A stretch of DNA of 64,000 nt from Arthrobacter cavernae (lineage in GTDB: Bacteria; Actinomycetota; Actinomycetes; Actinomycetales; Micrococcaceae). The position numbers were made by a program, and so were the translations under genes. This document shows, one piece after another, positions 1-9,759 of this stretch; position 1 is the first letter of the stretch, and each line of letters starts with the position of its first letter. The stretch is from NCBI RefSeq assembly GCF_017368795.1, contig NZ_JAFNLL010000010.1, forward strand, positions 41,169-105,168. Direction: 5' to 3'. The notes under the pieces are model-generated. The model searched no databases, was not told where the DNA came from, and saw only the letters and a list, made by a program, of their open reading frames with translations.

Positions 1-944
1 CCGGGCGCGCGCTTCTCCTCCTCCAACAGCAGGTGGCCCAAGGCCTGGAAGAGGGCGAGGTCGCCGCCCACCTTGATCTGCAGGAATTCGTCGGCGATAT
101 CCGTGCCGCCGCCGATCACACCGCTGAGGGACTGCGGGTCCTTGAAGTTCAGCAGGCCTGCCTCGGGCAGCGGGTTGACGGCCACCACCTTGCCGCCGTT
201 GTTCTTGCAGTCACGCAGCGCGGAGAGCATGCGGGGGTGGTTGGTGCCGGGGTTCTGTCCCACCACCAGCACCAGCTGGGCCTCGTGGATGTCCTCGAGG
301 GAGACCGTGCCCTTGCCGATGCCGATGGTCGGGTTCAGGGCGCTGCCGGAGGACTCGTGGCACATGTTGGAGCAGTCGGGCAGGTTGTTGGTGCCCAGGC
401 TCCGGGCGAAGAGCTGGTACATGAACGCGGTCTCGTTGGCCGTGCGGCCGGAGGTGTAGAAGACGCAGCGGTCCGGGGTGGTGGCGTTGACGTGCTCGCC
501 GATCAGGGCGAAAGCCTCGGCCCAGCTGATGGGTGAATAGTGGGTGTCGCCGGGCCGGACCACCACGGGCTCGGAGATGCGTCCCTGGCTGCCGAGCCAG
601 TACTCGGTCTTCTCCTCGAGTTCGGCCAGCGAGTGCTTGGCCCAGAATCCGGCGTCGACGATGCGGGTGGTGCTTTCCTCGGCAATGGCCTTGGCACCGT
701 TCTCGCAGAACTCGGCGGGGCTGCGTTTTCCGGTGATGGACTCGGGCCAGGCGCAGCCAGGGCAGTCGAAGCCATCGTGCTGGTTGACGCGCAGCATGGA
801 CTTCACGGTCCGGCTCACGCCGGCCTGGGCCAGCCCCCGTTCCAGGGCGACGGTGACAGCCTTGACACCTGCGGCCGATCGTTTGGGCGTGTGGATCTGG
901 AGGTCATCTTCATTGATGTCCTGCTCGGGGGCATGCCTGTTCAT
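1..944 (-). CDS. FdhF/YdeP-family molybdopterin oxidoreductase, C-terminal part cut by window edge
   Basis: My own translation of the minus strand from an ATG at 944 gives about 314 open codons running off the window edge. Near residues 58-67 it has a DGFDCPGCAWPE motif (Cys61, Cys64), and further on SNMCHESSGSALNPTIG and GQNPGTNHPRM blocks, all typical of the YdeP/FdhF family of bis-molybdopterin-guanine-dinucleotide oxidoreductases. These are cytoplasmic and are linked in enterobacteria to acid resistance; the substrate is not known. Cofactor-making genes moeA and mobA follow immediately upstream on the same strand, which fits a molybdenum-dependent enzyme. There is no clear Shine-Dalgarno upstream of the ATG, so the exact start is less sure than the family. 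Confidence 0.85.
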   Translation of the reverse strand, partial: MNRHAPEQDINEDDLQIHTPKRSAAGVKAVTVALERGLAQAGVSRTVKSMLRVNQHDGFDCPGCAWPESITGKRSPAEFCENGAKAIAEESTTRIVDAGFWAKHSLAELEEKTEYWLGSQGRISEPVVVRPGDTHYSPISWAEAFALIGEHVNATTPDRCVFYTSGRTANETAFMYQLFARSLGTNNLPDCSNMCHESSGSALNPTIGIGKGTVSLEDIHEAQLVLVVGQNPGTNHPRMLSALRDCKNNGGKVVAVNPLPEAGLLNFKDPQSLSGVIGGGTDIADEFLQIKVGGDLALFQALGHLLLEEEKRAP

Positions 945-998
945 GGCTACATCATTGCAAGCCGTGCCCCGCGTTGCCAGCCGTGACCAGATTCCGGC

Positions 999-2351
999 TC
1001 AGCCGCCCAGGGCGCTCCAGTCCACGGGCCCGGATGGCGCCTTGCGGGGTGGCCTGGCCGGGGGCTTCCGGGGCTTCGACTCCGCGGTGTCGGGAACCGG
1101 CAACGGCTTGCCCCAGGGCAGCGCGAAGGCCTGTACAGGCTCACCCAGCTGGACGCCGTGGGGCGGCACCACCATGACGCCGTCCGCGGCGGCGAGGCCC
1201 CGCATCATGCCCGGCCCGGCATGCTGGGCCGGAGACGCCAGCCCGTAGACGAACCTGAACGGCAGCAGCCTCGTGCGGCCGGGATCGGCGTCGAGCATGG
1301 CACCGCACGGGACCTCGCCGATGTCCGCAAGCGGGCGATGGCCGAGTGCCGCGAGCAGCGGCGCGCCCACCGTGAAGAGTGCCATCATGGCCGCGAGCGG
1401 GTTGCCGGGAAGCCCCAGGACGAAGCGGCCGTCGGGCAGCTCGGCCAGCACCGCGGGGTGGCCGGGGCGCATGGCGATGCCGTCGATCAGCAGGCGGCCG
1501 CCGAGCTGGGCGACGGCGTTGCGGAAGTGGTCCGTGCCGGAGCGGCCCGTGCCGCCGGTGGTGATGACGACGTCGGCCGGTGGCGCGTCGGGGGCCGGTT
1601 CGGCGTCCTCGAGGGCCTCGAACCATTCCTCGTAGGAGTCGCCCACCTTGAGCTGTTCGCCGGCGATGCCGCCGAGGAGTTCGACGACGGCGCCCAGCTG
1701 GGGGCCGAAGGTATCGCGGACCTGGCCGGGCGCCGGCATGCCCGAGGTCACCACTTCGGAGCCGGTCATCAGGAACTTCACCAGCGGCTTGCCGAGGACG
1801 GCGACGTCGTCCCGGCCGGCCAGGGCGGCCAGGGCCAGGTGCGCCGGGTTGAGCACCGTGCCGGCCTTGATCAGCAGCTCGCCGGCCGCGGCTTCTTCTG
1901 CGGCCTTGCGGATGTGCTGGCCGTTGCGCGGTTCCCCGGGCTTGGCCGATCCGCCCAGTGCGAGCACGGGCAGGCCCTCTTCATCCTGGGTGATCACGCC
2001 GCTTTCGCTGCGCAGTACGGCCTTGGCCCCGGGCGGTATCAGGCCACCGGTGACGATCTGGCTGGCCTGGTGCGGGGCGAGACGCTGGCCGGGTTCGGCG
2101 AGGACCCACGGCCCGCTGCCGTTCACGGCCCAGCCATCCATGGCCGAGGAGGCGTAGTGCGGCAGGTCCTGCAGGGCGAGAACATCGGAGGCAAGGGTGC
2201 GGCCGAGGGCAGCCGTGAGCGGAACGGGGCCCGCGGGGATGGGAGTTGCGCAGTCGAAGGCGCGCTGGCGGGCCTCGTGCCAGGTGTGTGCCAGGCGGTG
2301 GCCCGTGTCCGGGGCATCGGGTTCGGTGCCCTGGCCGGGGGCATCCGTCAT
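999..2351 (-). CDS. moeA: Molybdopterin molybdenumtransferase MoeA
   Basis: 450 residues, slightly longer than the usual ~410. MoeA inserts molybdate into adenylylated molybdopterin in the cytoplasm, the last common step of molybdenum cofactor synthesis. The N-terminal part carries the MoeA signature SSAMDGWAV (around residue 68) and the MoCF-binding part has VVITTGGTGRSGTDHF followed by a LPGNPLAAM motif, both diagnostic. The C-terminal 35 residues are basic and proline-rich and account for the extra length. Its ATG overlaps the stop of the upstream DUF6457 gene by four bases, so the two are probably translationally coupled. It lies 54 bp upstream of the YdeP-like oxidoreductase. Confidence 0.95.
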   Translation of the reverse strand: MTDAPGQGTEPDAPDTGHRLAHTWHEARQRAFDCATPIPAGPVPLTAALGRTLASDVLALQDLPHYASSAMDGWAVNGSGPWVLAEPGQRLAPHQASQIVTGGLIPPGAKAVLRSESGVITQDEEGLPVLALGGSAKPGEPRNGQHIRKAAEEAAAGELLIKAGTVLNPAHLALAALAGRDDVAVLGKPLVKFLMTGSEVVTSGMPAPGQVRDTFGPQLGAVVELLGGIAGEQLKVGDSYEEWFEALEDAEPAPDAPPADVVITTGGTGRSGTDHFRNAVAQLGGRLLIDGIAMRPGHPAVLAELPDGRFVLGLPGNPLAAMMALFTVGAPLLAALGHRPLADIGEVPCGAMLDADPGRTRLLPFRFVYGLASPAQHAGPGMMRGLAAADGVMVVPPHGVQLGEPVQAFALPWGKPLPVPDTAESKPRKPPARPPRKAPSGPVDWSALGG

Positions 2352-2635
2352 TCGGCGTCGGCCCCGGTACCCGTGTATTCCGTCGCCAGCCTGCGGGCCA
2401 GACCCATGGCCGCAGCCATCGAGGCAGCGTCCTGTGCCTCGCCGGAGCCGGACGCACGGCCGGCGGCGAGGCCGGCAATGAAGGTGGTCAGCGGGGCAGC
2501 CGGGCGGATCACGGAGTGGGCGGCGACTCCGGCGAGGGACAGGACCTCGTTAATGTCGACGTCGATGTCTTCAAGTTCAAATGCCTGCAGCAGGGCGCGG
2601 CACCATTCCTCGAGCGTCTCTTCCTGGCTCTTCAT
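2348..2635 (-). CDS. DUF6457 small protein in molybdenum cofactor operon
   Basis: 95 residues from the ATG at 2635, chosen over an in-frame GTG four codons upstream because GGAGG sits 5 bases before it. Sequence starts MKSQEETLEEWCRALLQAFE and contains DVDINEVLSLAGVAAHSVIRPAAPLTTF, an acidic alpha-helical protein of the DUF6457 type. Function unknown. Proteins of this type are commonly found next to mobA and moeA in actinobacteria, and here the gene is sandwiched between them with a 4-base overlap into moeA, so a role in making or handling molybdenum cofactor is a reasonable inference only. Confidence 0.8.
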   Translation of the reverse strand: MKSQEETLEEWCRALLQAFELEDIDVDINEVLSLAGVAAHSVIRPAAPLTTFIAGLAAGRASGSGEAQDAASMAAAMGLARRLATEYTGTGADAE

Positions 2636-2655
2636 GTCCGCCTCCACAGATCGGT

Positions 2656-3282
2656 TCAGCTGGTACGGCGTGGGCCGTCTATTCCTAGCGCTGCGGCGTC
2701 CTCCCAGGTGTCCACGTCGTCGGTGGATCCGGAGGGAACGGGCACGGGCAGCAGCTCAAGCCTAGCAAGCAGCCCGAACACGGAGGCGTTTACCAGCCCA
2801 CCGCTGTCATGGGCTGCCGCGACTTCCCGTTCCAGGGCCGCCGTGCTGTATAGGCCCAGCAGCGGCTGCCTGCGGCCATCGGCCGAGATTGCCATGGCGC
2901 CTTCCGCTCCGGGGCTGCCCTCGAGCTCGCGGATGAGCACGGCCACGGCATCCCGGGCGTGCGGCATGTCGCAGGCCAGGACGAGGGTCCAGGGCGCCGT
3001 TTCCGCTGCGCTTCCCGGTGCGGCCGGGCGCCCTGCCAGGGCCGCGAGACCGGCAGCGATCGCTGCGGCGGGACCCGCGAAGGGCGGATCCTCCCGGGCC
3101 GTGAGGGTGCCGGGCCGGAGGCCCTGCTGGGGCGGACCCACGACGACGGCGGCCCTGGCCCCGCGCGCGGCCTGCAGGGCGCGCTCAAGCAAAGTGGCGC
3201 CGTCGTACTCCAGCCCGGACTTGGGCACGCCGCCGAGGCGGCTGGACCTGCCACCCGCCAGGATCACTGCATCGAACTCCAT
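2656..3282 (-). CDS. mobA: MobA-like molybdenum cofactor nucleotidyltransferase
   Basis: 208 residues. The N-terminus VILAGGRSSRLGGVPKSGL is the nucleotide-binding signature of the MobA/GlmU-like NTP transferase fold (LAGGxxxRxGxxK). A LACDMPHARD motif near residue 107 is the metal-binding segment expected in this family. It most likely attaches GMP to molybdopterin to make the guanine dinucleotide cofactor required by the adjacent YdeP-like enzyme; a cytidylyltransferase activity (MocA) cannot be excluded from sequence. Transcription may be leaderless: TAGTCT at 3289-3294 lies six bases upstream of the ATG and no Shine-Dalgarno is visible. First gene of the mobA-DUF6457-moeA run. Confidence 0.85.
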   Translation of the reverse strand: MEFDAVILAGGRSSRLGGVPKSGLEYDGATLLERALQAARGARAAVVVGPPQQGLRPGTLTAREDPPFAGPAAAIAAGLAALAGRPAAPGSAAETAPWTLVLACDMPHARDAVAVLIRELEGSPGAEGAMAISADGRRQPLLGLYSTAALEREVAAAHDSGGLVNASVFGLLARLELLPVPVPSGSTDDVDTWEDAAALGIDGPRRTS

Positions 3283-3325
3283 CCGACCAGACTACCGGGA
3301 CGGACGTGGCGGAGCAGGAGCCGGC

Positions 3326-3826
3326 TCAGGCCGCGGATTCCGGCAGCAGGAACGGGTCCCATGCCGGCGCAGGTTTCTCTAGTTCCTTGATCTGCCAGCT
3401 GGTTCCGGACGGAACCGAGGGGGTGAACCGCAGCTTCCAACCCATTTCGGCCAGGGTCTGGTCGCTCTTGGCGTTGTTGCACCGCAGGCACGCAGCAACC
3501 AGGTTTTCCCAGGAATCGGCGCCGCCCCTGGATTTGGGGTGGACGTGGTCAATGGTGTGGGCTGCTTTGCCGCAGTAGGCGCAGCGGTGGCCGTCGCGGC
3601 GGAGGACCCCGCGCCGGCTCACGGCAGTGACCCTGTTGTAGCGTGGCCGGATGTAGCGGTTGAGGAGGATCACGGACGGGCGCCCGAGGATCTCCTGTGG
3701 CCCGACGACAGGCTCGTCGCCTTCGGCCACCACGCTAGCTTTTCCAGTCAGCACAAGGACCAGCGCCCGGCGGAAAGTCACTACCGCCAGCGGTTCATAT
3801 CCAGCATTCAGAACGAGTGTGCGCAT
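3326..3826 (-). CDS. HNH endonuclease family protein
   Basis: 166 residues starting MRTLVLNAGYEPL. The C-terminal half contains CAYCGKAAHTIDHVHPKSRGG and then NLVAACLRCNNAKSD: two CxxC zinc ligand pairs framing the D-H of a bba-metal HNH active site. The N-terminal LNAGYEPLAVVTFRRALVLVLTGKA block is shared by a widely conserved actinobacterial HNH protein present once in most genomes, usually not linked to restriction systems. Cytoplasmic, function unknown; a role in DNA repair or processing is inference. An alternative start two codons upstream exists. 44 bp separate it from mobA downstream. Confidence 0.85.
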   Translation of the reverse strand: MRTLVLNAGYEPLAVVTFRRALVLVLTGKASVVAEGDEPVVGPQEILGRPSVILLNRYIRPRYNRVTAVSRRGVLRRDGHRCAYCGKAAHTIDHVHPKSRGGADSWENLVAACLRCNNAKSDQTLAEMGWKLRFTPSVPSGTSWQIKELEKPAPAWDPFLLPESAA

Positions 3827-4052
3827 GCACATACCTCTTCACGGCCGCACCCGTCAGGGGCACGAGGGCCGGCTGCCCTCGGCATGGCCGGGCTGTGGAT
3901 CGACACCACAAGAGTAAACGCCAGATTGCCTGATCACCGAATTTCAGGGCCGCCTCCGGGCCGGTGTCGGCCAAAGTTCATGCGCCGGCCATGTGCGTCG
4001 GAGCCGTTCGTTGCCTGGCGTGCGGACTCCTCGGGGTGCTGCGGGTTAAAGC

Positions 4053-4089
4053 GGAACACCCCGCCGGCCGGTGGCCTGCGGGGTGTTCC
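4053..4089 (-). terminator. Intrinsic terminator after NlpC/P60 gene
   Basis: Perfect 12-bp inverted repeat (GGAACACCCCGC at 4053-4064 with its complement at 4078-4089), 13-nt loop, 14 bp past the stop of the minus-strand hydrolase at 4103. The U-tract is weak. Confidence 0.7.
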
Positions 4090-4102
4090 TTGGAGATCCT
4101 GC

Positions 4103-4861
4103 TTAGTTGACGCGGATGAAGACGGGGCCGGAGCCCACGTTCACGCTGAACAGCGCGGTGGTGCCGCCGTTCCAGCCACCGTGCACGGCCATGCCGTTGC
4201 CGACGTAGACGGCGATGTGGGCTCTGCCCATGCCGCCGTTCTGGTAGTAAGCGAGGTCGCCCGGCTGTGCCTCAGCGGCGCTGACGGTGCGACCGAGGGA
4301 CAGGTAGCCTGCCGGCCAGTCGTGGAAGTTGATGCCAACGGCCGCGAGGGAGTTGGTGACCAGCATGGTGCAGTCCTGCGCCACACCGAGCTGGGCGTAG
4401 GCTGCGGCAGCGATCGCTGCGCCCTTGCCACTGGCGGAGGCAGCGGGGGCAGCCTGGGCCGTGCGCTGGACTGTGACATTCGCGCCTGCAGCGACATTGG
4501 CGCCTGCCGCCGGGGCGGCCTCGGGTTCCGGAGCTGCCTCGACTGGTGCGGGAGCCTCGACGGCGGTGACCACGGGACGCTCGTAGGAGATGGCAACCTT
4601 GGAGTCGGCGGCGATGCTCGCCTGGACCACGGACTGGACGTCCAGGCTGGTGGTGGACGTCGATTCGCGCTGGACGTTGGCTTCGGCGGCGTTGGCCGCG
4701 ACGCCGCTGGTCAGGACCAGGCCCGAAGCAGCAGCGATGATGGCGGCCTGGCGACCGACGCCGCCGGCGTTGTCACCGATGGCCTTGGCAATGACGGCCA
4801 GGGAGCTGGTCTTGGGCGCCTCGGCGCGGTGACGCGCAGTGGTGTTCGCACGAGTGGTCAT
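4103..4861 (-). CDS. Exported NlpC/P60-family peptidase (cell-wall hydrolase)
   Basis: 252 residues from the ATG at 4861, preceded by GAAAGAGAGAAACTC. A twin-basic N-region and hydrophobic segment (about 38-58) ending in ANAAE look like a Sec signal peptide. Residues 60-145 are a low-complexity Ala/Pro/Glu linker. The C-terminal NlpC/P60 domain has the catalytic Cys in QDCTMLV (Cys164) and His in RAHIAVYVGNG (His215). The domain lacks the usual WGG-x-DCSG stretch, the Cys context being more CHAP-like, so specificity may differ from its neighbour at 4961. Predicted to cut peptidoglycan stem peptides outside the membrane. It has no riboswitch of its own and lies 100 bp downstream of the c-di-AMP-controlled hydrolase, behind a terminator hairpin. 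Confidence 0.85.
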   Translation of the reverse strand: MTTRANTTARHRAEAPKTSSLAVIAKAIGDNAGGVGRQAAIIAAASGLVLTSGVAANAAEANVQRESTSTTSLDVQSVVQASIAADSKVAISYERPVVTAVEAPAPVEAAPEPEAAPAAGANVAAGANVTVQRTAQAAPAASASGKGAAIAAAAYAQLGVAQDCTMLVTNSLAAVGINFHDWPAGYLSLGRTVSAAEAQPGDLAYYQNGGMGRAHIAVYVGNGMAVHGGWNGGTTALFSVNVGSGPVFIRVN

Positions 4862-4910
4862 GAGTTTCTCTCTTTCGTCTTCCGCAGCGGGCAAACAGCA
4901 TGCGGCATGT

Positions 4911-4947
4911 GGGCGCGTCACCATCTTGGGGGCATGCTGACGCGCCC
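4911..4947 (-). terminator. Terminator hairpin between two hydrolase genes
   Basis: Perfect 10-bp inverted repeat GGGCGCGTCA (4911-4920) with TGACGCGCCC (4938-4947), 14 bp after the stop codon at 4961. It would attenuate readthrough from the riboswitch-controlled hydrolase into the next one. Confidence 0.6.
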
Positions 4948-4960
4948 CGAACGGAATTCC

Positions 4961-5656
4961 TTAGCGGAGGGTGTAGAACGAGGACGTGCCCGTGGAGGCC
5001 ACGGAGTGCAGGAGGGTGCCCTGCCCGGGGTTCAGGGCGCTGACCATCATGCCGTTGCCGACGTAAATGCCCACGTGGGCGCCGCCGTTCTGCATGACGA
5101 GGTCGCCGGGGGCCGGAGTGGCCGTGGGCGTCATGGCCGTCCAGGCGTTGACGCGGGGGATGCTGATGCCTGCCTGCGCGTAGACCCACTGGGTGAAACC
5201 GGAGCAGTCCCAGCCGTTGGGGGTGCTGCCGCCCCAGACGTACGGGCGGCCAATGCCGGTGTAGGCGATCCCTGCAAGGCCGGAACCTGCGGCGCTTGCG
5301 GCGCCTTCGGCGGAGGTGGAGGACTTTGCCGACACTGCCGTGGCCGTGGGTGCAGCAGGTTCAACGACCTTGGGGGCTGCCTCGGTGGCCACGACGGGGC
5401 GCTCAAAGGAAACGGTGGCCGTGGACGCCGCGGTGACAACCAGCTGCGTGCTGCCGGCTTCAGCGGTGGCGACGTCGAACTCGGCTGCCTGGGCGGACAC
5501 TCCCGCACTCAGCAGGAGACCGGAAGCCGCTGCGATGACGGCCGCCTGGCGGCCAACGGTGCCAGCATTGGAGGAAACAGCCTTGGAAATGTTGCTCAAC
5601 GGGTTCGTACGAACCGTTTCGGCGCGATGGCGCGCCAGGGTGTTGCGTGAAGACAC
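4961..5656 (-). CDS. Exported NlpC/P60 endopeptidase under c-di-AMP riboswitch
   Basis: 231 residues if translation starts at the GTG at 5656, seven bases after a GGGAGAGG ribosome site; longer in-frame extensions would read into the riboswitch RNA and are rejected. Signal peptide with hydrophobic core about 37-56 ending AQAAE; Ala/Thr-rich linker to residue 120; then a canonical NlpC/P60 domain with GRPYVWGG, WDCSGF (Cys151) and GAHVGIYVG (His194). Family members hydrolyse D-gamma-glutamyl-diaminopimelate or neighbouring peptide bonds in the wall. The N-terminal 60 residues resemble the paralogue at 4103 (LARHRAE..., VGRQAA.IAAASGL), so the pair probably arose by duplication. Expression should fall when c-di-AMP is high. 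Confidence 0.88.
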   Translation of the reverse strand: MSSRNTLARHRAETVRTNPLSNISKAVSSNAGTVGRQAAVIAAASGLLLSAGVSAQAAEFDVATAEAGSTQLVVTAASTATVSFERPVVATEAAPKVVEPAAPTATAVSAKSSTSAEGAASAAGSGLAGIAYTGIGRPYVWGGSTPNGWDCSGFTQWVYAQAGISIPRVNAWTAMTPTATPAPGDLVMQNGGAHVGIYVGNGMMVSALNPGQGTLLHSVASTGTSSFYTLR

Positions 5657-5675
5657 GAAGGTAGCCTCTCCCAAT

Positions 5676-5839
5676 GCCTGCGAGGTGAGCTGTCGGATTC
5701 GGATGGGAGTCACCCGGCCGCGCGGCTTCCTTGGAAGCTTTGCGACTTAACCCCAAGGCCTTCTTTCAAAGGCCAAAAAATGGTTCCCCCGCCTCTGCCA
5801 GACGATTTTTGCGAACGGATCTTGAGTGGTGGCAGAGCT
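5676..5839 (-). ncRNA. Cyclic di-AMP riboswitch (ydaO/yuaA class) upstream of NlpC/P60 gene
   Basis: Read 5'-3' on the minus strand the leader carries AGCTCTGCC, then TGGCAGAGGCGGGGGAACCA, then GGCCTTGGGGTTAAGTC, and ends with ATCCGACAGCTCACCTCGCAGGC just before the ribosome site, interrupted here only for length. The GGGGGAACCA and GGGGTxAA blocks and the CGACAGCTxACxTCGxAGGC 3' end are the conserved core of actinobacterial ydaO RNAs, which are known to control cell-wall hydrolases. The same blocks recur in the leader at 6815-7025. Boundaries are by eye. Confidence 0.88.
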
Positions 5840-5889
5840 AGGCAATCCACCCAAGTGGACCGGCTCCCTAAAAAGCCGATGTGCTTTAG

Positions 5890-5918
5890 ACGGTACAACA
5901 GTTGGAGCTGAATGTCAC
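5890..5918 (-). promoter_or_regulatory. Candidate promoter for riboswitch-controlled NlpC/P60 gene
   Basis: On the minus strand GTGACA (complement of 5913-5918), a 17-bp spacer, and TACCGT (complement of 5890-5895) form a plausible sigma-A promoter starting transcription about 45 bases before the riboswitch. An inverted repeat CTGAATG-TCA-CATTCAG (5908-5924) overlaps the -35 box. Confidence 0.4.
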
Positions 5919-5967
5919 ATTCAGATCACGGAGCATAACTTGCATCCGAGAGGCAACAATCAAATCG

Positions 5968-6795
5968 CTACAGCCAGCCCATGGGATCGACGACTTCGCC
6001 ATTCGCCTGGACCTCGAAGTGGAGGTGGCAGCCGGTGGAGGCACCGGTGGTGCCGCTGAGGGCGACGACGTCGCCGCGACCGACGGTCTGGCCCATCTGG
6101 ACGGTGAAGGAGGAAAGGTGGTTGTACGTGGTCTCCAGGCCGTTGCCATGGTCCACTACCACCCGGTTGCCGCCGCCATAGGGGTGCCAGCCGACAAAGG
6201 TGACCTTGCCCGCCGCGGCTGCATTGACCTGGGTGCCGCACTGGGCCACGAAGTCCTGGCCACGGTGGAAGTCGCCGGCGCCGCCGGTGAGGGGGCTGAT
6301 GCGGTAACCATAGGGCGAAGCGGTGGCCAGCGAGCCCAGGGGGCTGCCGAGGGTGCCCTGCGAGGAGGCGCGCTGAACGGAAGCTGCGGACTGTGCGCTG
6401 AGAAGCTGCTTGAGCTTGCCATCGGGGTCCGCCTTGGTGGCGACCGCCGCACGGCTGAAGTCGATCTTTGCCGTTTCCGCAGCGGAAACAGCGGGCTGGC
6501 TACCCACGGACATCGCAGATACTGTCTGGCCCGATTCGGAGGTGGCCATCACGGGGCTGGTGCCGGGCAAGGCCACGGTGAGGGCAAGTCCGGTGGCGGC
6601 AAGGGCAACGCCGGCTTTCTGTCCTACGCCACTGGCTGCCGCGAAGTCGGCCACCTGGCGTAGCGCGCTCTTGCGGCGGCGCACCTCGCGGTGCGTTTCG
6701 CGGGGGCGGTCCTTCGCCGATGCAACGCCGGCGGTGCGCACCTCAGCAACGGGATCCGACGAACGGCGCCGGCCCCTGACGTTTTGCGTGCTCAA
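5968..6795 (-). CDS. Exported M23 family metallopeptidase under c-di-AMP riboswitch
   Basis: 275 residues from a TTG at 6795 that follows GAGAGGAAACAC; upstream codons belong to the riboswitch. The N-terminus is strongly basic (RRKSALRQ, residues 40-47), followed by a hydrophobic segment about 62-80, consistent with export. Residues 85-150 form a Ser/Ala/Lys linker. The C-terminal LytM/M23 domain has HRGQD (His177, Asp181), YNHLSS (His226) and CHLHFE (His257, His259), the complete zinc-site set HxxxD...HxH. Predicted zinc endopeptidase acting on peptidoglycan cross-links. Together with the two NlpC/P60 enzymes it forms a cell-wall remodelling cluster regulated by c-di-AMP. Confidence 0.9.
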   Translation of the reverse strand: MSTQNVRGRRRSSDPVAEVRTAGVASAKDRPRETHREVRRRKSALRQVADFAAASGVGQKAGVALAATGLALTVALPGTSPVMATSESGQTVSAMSVGSQPAVSAAETAKIDFSRAAVATKADPDGKLKQLLSAQSAASVQRASSQGTLGSPLGSLATASPYGYRISPLTGGAGDFHRGQDFVAQCGTQVNAAAAGKVTFVGWHPYGGGNRVVVDHGNGLETTYNHLSSFTVQMGQTVGRGDVVALSGTTGASTGCHLHFEVQANGEVVDPMGWL

Positions 6796-6814
6796 AGTGT
6801 TTCCTCTCTGGATA

Positions 6815-7025
6815 GCCTGCGAAGTTAGCTGTCGGATTCGGGTCAGAGAGTTCAAAGACCCGGTCCGCACGAAGGACCCAGGGCACAGAGGTATCCCCGG
6901 AGGGACCTTCGTTGGTGGGCACTTCTGCTGCGGACTTCACCCCAAGGCTGCTTCTTTAGACAGCCGCTTGTGGTTCCCCCGCCTCTGCCAGTAGTGGGTG
7001 ACACACCTGATCCGCTGGCAGAGCT
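6815..7025 (-). ncRNA. Cyclic di-AMP riboswitch (ydaO/yuaA class) upstream of M23 gene
   Basis: Second copy of the same RNA as at 5676-5839. On the minus strand it shows GAGCTCTGCC, TGGCAGAGGCGGGGGAACCA, CAGCCTTGGGGTGAAGTCCG and the 3' block CCGACAGCTAACTTCGCAGGC split over the end. The P-domain between the core and the 3' block is about 45 nt longer than in the first copy. A TATAGT box (complement of 7070-7075) about 45 bases upstream is a possible -10 element. Confidence 0.88.
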
Positions 7026-7255
7026 CGGCTCCAGATCAGGTAACGCTTTGGTATCGGCGCTAGTAGTCAACTATAGGTGATTAAGGAGCGCGGTAATAAA
7101 TTCGTTATCTTCCGGCAGGCCCTTTCCAGGGCACGGGCCATAGCATCCTTCGGGCAAAACCGCAGGTCACATGGCTTCGGCGCACACGTTGGACGCCCTG
7201 CAAGAGATGCATCACAGTTGCGGAGGTGAGGCGTCAGAGGCCGCCCTGGCCGCGC
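7026..7255. other. Intergenic region without a gene
   Basis: Lies between the stop of the IdeR-like regulator and the riboswitch. I see a possible -10 box for the hydrolase (7070-7075, minus strand) and no supported coding sequence. Confidence 0.5.
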
Positions 7256-9387
<2,132 letters not shown>

Positions 9388-9409
9388 CGCTCTGCGCGGG
9401 CTTCCGCGG

Positions 9410-9715
9410 TCAGGGCTGGTCGGCGTCGTCCGGGTGCGAATCCCGGGCGGCGCCGTCGTCGTTAACGCAGGAGACCGAACGCCCCGCGTCCATGCCGAAC
9501 TCGGTGCCCACCATGGCCGCGATGAACAGCACGAAGTTCAGGCCGAAGGCCAAGAGCAGGCCACGAAGCCCAGGGTGTTGATCAGGAAGACCGACCCGGC
9601 CCCACGGCCACCGTCAGGGCACCGGAGAGCACCAGAATGCCCAGGCCGGTGCTCAGACCATGGCACCGAACCAGATGCGGTAGTTGAGGATCCGGAGAGA
9701 GACGAAGGTGGACAT
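9410..9715 (-). pseudogene. Small membrane-protein gene broken by three single-base lesions
   Basis: From the ATG at 9715 the minus strand reads MSTFVSLRILNYRIWFGAMV then stops. Adding one base near 9653, one near 9600 and one near 9560 restores a continuous reading of about 102 codons with hydrophobic blocks such as LSTGLGILVLSGALTVAVG, SVFLINTLGFVALLLAFG and LNFVLFIAAMVGTEFG, i.e. a small protein with two to four membrane helices. All three lesions are missing bases next to G/C runs. Either a decayed gene or homopolymer errors in the assembly. Family not recognised; its place between serC and DUF3027 suggests a conserved small membrane protein. Confidence 0.6.
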
Positions 9716-9759
9716 CAGGCGTCCCCTTCGGCTGGCTCACTCCGTATGCCCATCAACTG

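Noticed and set aside
1158..2765. Plus-strand open frame of 535 codons
   Set aside because: Antisense to moeA and the DUF6457 gene; no domain and unnatural composition.
3539..5650. Plus-strand open frame of 703 codons
   Set aside because: Antisense to HNH and both NlpC/P60 genes, crosses terminators and has repetitive Gly/Arg/Ala content.
9410..9715. MFS transporter N- and C-terminal remnants
   Set aside because: Length after adding three bases is a coherent small protein of ~102 residues; separate MFS fragments are not needed.
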